DNA from: Burkholderiaceae bacterium
GTDB taxonomy: Bacteria > Pseudomonadota > Gammaproteobacteria > Burkholderiales > Burkholderiaceae_F
DNA: 54,848 nucleotides
Assembly (NCBI GenBank): GCA_022843955.1
Contig: JALHMQ010000028.1
Location: forward strand, 1 to 54,848
Direction of reading: 5' to 3'
In this document: piece by piece, positions 52,325 to 54,848 of the stretch
How positions within the stretch are numbered: position 1 is the first letter of the stretch
Layout of the letters: each line of letters begins with the position of its first letter
The notes under the pieces: model-generated
Told to the model about the DNA's origin: nothing
Databases searched by the model: none
The model's input: the letters and a program-made list of their open reading frames with translations, nothing else
Translations under genes and position numbers: made by a program

Positions 52325-53586
52325 CCACCGAACGCACATTGGCACCCGTACCCACAGCTGAACCGATGACCGCATCGACGCGCGCCGTCGTAACTGGCGC
52401 TTCGGCCCCTGCAGCGCAGCTGTCCTTCGTGCTGCTGCTGACGGCACTGACCGCGCTGGGCCAGTTCGGCAGCAATGTCTTCCTGCCGGGTCTGCCAGCA
52501 TTGACGCACGAGCTGCGCAGCACGGGTTCGACCGCAGCACAGGCCTACACCGTCTACCTGCTCGTCTTTGGCGCCGGCCAGTTGCTGATGGGGCCGCTGT
52601 CCGACCGCTGGGGGCGCCGCAGTGTCGGTGTCGTCTCGGCGCTGCTATTCGTCGTTGGCGCTGCCGTCTGCGCGACGGCACCGAGCATGGGCTTGCTGCT
52701 GGCGGGGCGTGCGCTGCAAGGCCTGGGTGCGGCGGGAGCCATCGTGGTGGGCCGGGCCAGCGCACGCGACCACTTCCACGGCGCTGAACTGGTGCGTGTG
52801 ATGGCCACAATGACCATCGCCTTCGCGGCCGTGCCGGGCTTTGCGCCCTTGTTGGGTGGCGTGCTGACCCAGTGGCTCGGTTGGCGTTCGACGCTGTGGG
52901 CCGCCGCGCTGGCGGGTGTCGCGCTGGCCGGCTGGGTGCTGGTGAAGCTGCCACCGGGCGCTCGACAGCCCTTGAGTTTGGCCAGCACAGTGGCGGTCTA
53001 TGCCCAGACGCTGCGCGACCGCAGCTTCCTGCTGCCGGCGTTAATCGGGGCGGGCGCGATCGGTGCGATGTCGGCGTTTTTTGGTGCATCGCCGCGCTTG
53101 TTCATCGACACGCTGGGCGTGAGCCCGGTGGAGTACGGCCTCTATCCACCGATTGCGGTTGCCGGCTTTGTCGTGGGCGGTGTTCTCGTCGGACGGCTGG
53201 GGGCTGGTTGGGGCACGCCGGGCACGCTGGTGCGCGGCGTTGCGTTTCAGTTGGCCGGACTGACTGTGCTGATCGGGCCCGTGCTGCTGGGCCTGCTGCA
53301 AGCGTCGATCCTGAATCTGGGCATGGTGCTCTTCGTCACGGGCCTCGGCTTGGTGCTGCCCGTGGCCACGGCAGCAGCCATGTCGTCCACGTCTTCCCAT
53401 GCCGGCCAGACCGCGGCCCTGATCGGCCTGCTTCAGATGGGTTCTGGTGCCGTTGGCAACAGCCTGGCCAACGCAGCCTTGGACCTGTGGCCCCGGCTGG
53501 GCATGCAGACGGTGATGGCGGGCTTCACGCTGACCGTGGTTCTGGTGGTGTGGCAACTGGTGGCGCGATCGCGGCCCGGCAGATGA
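52321..53586 (+). CDS. Bcr/CflA-type MFS transporter within the RND operon
   Basis: A 421-residue MFS drug exporter. Marks are FGSNVFLPGLPAL in helix 1, GPLSDRWGRRSVG in the loop between helices 2 and 3, and GRALQGLGAAGAIVVGRA in helix 4. About 30 residues of variable N-terminus precede the first helix. The ATG overlaps the RND stop (ATGA), so it is made with the pump. A coupled MFS pump could move the drug from cytoplasm to periplasm for the RND system to expel (inference). This is a different protein from the Bcr/CflA homologue at 32.4 kb. Confidence 0.92.
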   Translation: MTTERTLAPVPTAEPMTASTRAVVTGASAPAAQLSFVLLLTALTALGQFGSNVFLPGLPALTHELRSTGSTAAQAYTVYLLVFGAGQLLMGPLSDRWGRRSVGVVSALLFVVGAAVCATAPSMGLLLAGRALQGLGAAGAIVVGRASARDHFHGAELVRVMATMTIAFAAVPGFAPLLGGVLTQWLGWRSTLWAAALAGVALAGWVLVKLPPGARQPLSLASTVAVYAQTLRDRSFLLPALIGAGAIGAMSAFFGASPRLFIDTLGVSPVEYGLYPPIAVAGFVVGGVLVGRLGAGWGTPGTLVRGVAFQLAGLTVLIGPVLLGLLQASILNLGMVLFVTGLGLVLPVATAAAMSSTSSHAGQTAALIGLLQMGSGAVGNSLANAALDLWPRLGMQTVMAGFTLTVVLVVWQLVARSRPGR

Positions 53587-53686
53587 CGCAACAGACTCGT
53601 CCACATCGGCAAGCGTCGGGTCCAGGTGTCGTTCGGCTCCCTGCAGGAACCGACGATCGGCATGCGGAAACCATCGGGAGAACTCG

Positions 53687-54376
53687 ATGCCCGTCATGAT
53701 CCTTCTGGCTGCCGCCCACATCGGCTTCTGGGGCTTCGGTCTTGCCCTGGCCCTGCAGGGCGGAACGCTCGGCTTACCTGGCGCCATCGCGCTTGCCCTG
53801 TGGCTTGGGGCGATCGGGTTTTGGCTGGCGTATGTGTCGCGGCTTTCGACATCTGGCTGGTTGACTGGACCTGGCGTGGCTTCGCTGCCATGGCTATGGG
53901 TCCCGTCCCCGCCAGTCTTGCTGTCGTTGGCGGGCCTGTTTCTGGCGCCCGTTCTTCGTGAGGCCTGGCTCGCCGTGCTCGCGGCGCTGCCGGTTGTTGC
54001 GGTCCCGGCTCTGAATGCCTTGCGCATCCTGGCGATGGGCACCGTCATCAAGGCTTGGCGTGCCCAGTTTCCGCGCCGTATCGGATTTGCAGTGGGCATT
54101 CCGGATACGCTTTTTGGCCTTTCGTCGGCGTTCATCGCCCTCAGCGGCGGATTCGAAAGTGAGCGTCTGAAACTGGTCTGGAACATCACCGGTATGGCGA
54201 TCTTGCTGATGATGATCCCGATGGTGTTCACCCTGCTTCGGCAGCCCAGACTGGATGCTCCGGGTAAAAGCCCTGCTCGCGGCATCCTGGCCTTTCCAAT
54301 GGTCCTTGCACCCGCCGGACTGGCCACGCTATTTGCGATCCTCCACGTTTTGTCGCTGTACCGAATCTTGGGCTGA
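53687..54376 (+). CDS. Uncharacterised integral membrane protein
   Basis: A 229-residue protein with six to seven predicted helices, not recognised. The centre contains the conserved-looking VWNITGMAILLMMIPMVF helix followed by SPARGILAFPMVLAPAGLATLF, the type of pattern seen in small conserved hypothetical membrane proteins. GTG/ATG choice is clear: the ATG at 53687 is preceded by GGGAG. It starts 100 bp after the MFS gene and may be read from the same operon, but no link in function is shown. Confidence 0.75.
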   Translation: MPVMILLAAAHIGFWGFGLALALQGGTLGLPGAIALALWLGAIGFWLAYVSRLSTSGWLTGPGVASLPWLWVPSPPVLLSLAGLFLAPVLREAWLAVLAALPVVAVPALNALRILAMGTVIKAWRAQFPRRIGFAVGIPDTLFGLSSAFIALSGGFESERLKLVWNITGMAILLMMIPMVFTLLRQPRLDAPGKSPARGILAFPMVLAPAGLATLFAILHVLSLYRILG

Positions 54377-54733
54377 CACTTGGCCGGCAGAATCGGCAAC
54401 CGGCGCGCCGCGATCCCGCCCAGCATGAGCCTGACCGAGAACTGGACCATCTCGTCCACCTCGAGTGCTTCACAGGTTCAGGGCACTCGCGTCAAACGCC
54501 CGCGTCGCGCCACGGCGTCAGCAGGCGGAGCATGGTCATGGGTGAGGAGTGGTCCTTCGCTCCGGCTGTAGCTGCTGCCGCTCTACGCAAGTGGTGCCAG
54601 GTCCAGTTCGCGATACCCGTCGTTCCTGAGTGACGGCTACTGGCCGCACGCCGAAGTCATCAGATCGCCGCAGTGCCGACATTCCCGCCGATCTGAGTCA
54701 TCGACTTCAATTGATGTGTCTACGCCCATTTAC
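54377..54733. other. Intergenic region without visible features
   Basis: About 360 bp with lower GC toward the right end. Short frames occur on both strands, but none has a start, ribosome site or homology that can be supported. No terminator hairpin with T tract was seen after the membrane protein gene. Confidence 0.5.
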
Positions 54734-54847
54734 TCAGCAGTCAGAAATATAGGCGACACTTGGCGCCATGAAGAACGAGCGAATCAGATGCGGCATGCGC
54801 TTCAGTTGTGCCAGTTGTTGCTCGATGCGCTCGCTCAGCGTTTCGCC
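54734..54847 (-). CDS. C-terminal end of an unknown gene running off the right edge
   Basis: The last 37 codons of a minus-strand frame, ending in TGA at 54734-54736. The sequence ETLSERIEQQLAQLKRMPHL, then IRSFFMAPSVAYISDC, has a natural protein composition with an amphipathic helix. The family is not recognised from this fragment. It continues beyond the window. Confidence 0.5.
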   Translation of the reverse strand, partial: GETLSERIEQQLAQLKRMPHLIRSFFMAPSVAYISDC

Positions 54848-54848
54848 C

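Noticed and set aside
54734-54847. Transposase C-terminus
   Set aside because: No DDE motif, inverted repeat or target duplication visible in the short fragment; family cannot be named.

Overview
The window is about 55 kb of GC-rich DNA from what looks like a free-living Gram-negative proteobacterium, most likely a betaproteobacterium of the Burkholderiales type. This is inferred from gene content: a PhnR-type GntR regulator, a PhnSTU transporter, PEP-CTERM proteins and a wax-ester synthase. It is not shown by a marker gene. No rRNA, tRNA, CRISPR array or complete insertion sequence was seen.

Region 1 (0.3-12.7 kb) is a 2-aminoethylphosphonate (AEP) island built around a divergent control region at 7160-7458. 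Rightward lie the ABC importer phnS-phnT-phnU and the transaminase phnW. Leftward lie the GntR regulator phnR, phosphonoacetate hydrolase phnA, phosphonoacetaldehyde dehydrogenase phnY, a Na/Pi cotransporter, a PhnZ-like HD-domain oxygenase and an inositol-monophosphatase-family phosphatase. Together they can import AEP, convert it to phosphonoacetaldehyde, then phosphonoacetate, then acetate and phosphate, and move the phosphate. The PhnZ-like enzyme belongs to a different, oxidative C-P cleavage route, and its usual partner PhnY* is absent. The control region holds a perfect 14-bp palindrome, a sigma-70-like promoter and a Pho-box-like element.

Region 2 (12.7-14.7 kb) has two tandem PEP-CTERM genes. 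Each is preceded by the same three-part upstream block at fixed spacing, ending in a sigma-54 type -24/-12 element, and each is followed by a strong terminator.

Region 3 (14.7-25.2 kb, all minus strand) has two alpha/beta hydrolases, a wax-ester synthase with a long basic tail, an EamA transporter, alanine dehydrogenase, a dimethylglycine/sarcosine-dehydrogenase-like flavoprotein and a TPR-GGDEF protein.

Region 4 (25.5-36.1 kb) has an EF-G-2-like GTPase, thioredoxin 2, a three-gene operon (aldehyde dehydrogenase, gamma-glutamyl-amide hydrolase, iron alcohol dehydrogenase), a Bcr/CflA exporter coupled to a DUF502 membrane protein, a lipoprotein and an OmpA-domain protein.

Region 5 (36.1-45.4 kb) mixes small intact genes (receiver domain, hydrolase, SMYD-like SET protein, zinc-ribbon protein, membrane protein, acetyltransferase, chemoreceptor, diguanylate cyclase) with three decayed gene relics: a RibD/DHFR-family protein, a cytochrome c peroxidase C-terminus and a NifA-like C-terminus.

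Region 6 (45.8-54.8 kb) is a TetR-controlled efflux operon (outer-membrane factor, membrane-fusion protein, RND pump, MFS pump) with two near-identical operator-like repeats in the divergent promoter. A membrane protein and the end of one more gene follow.
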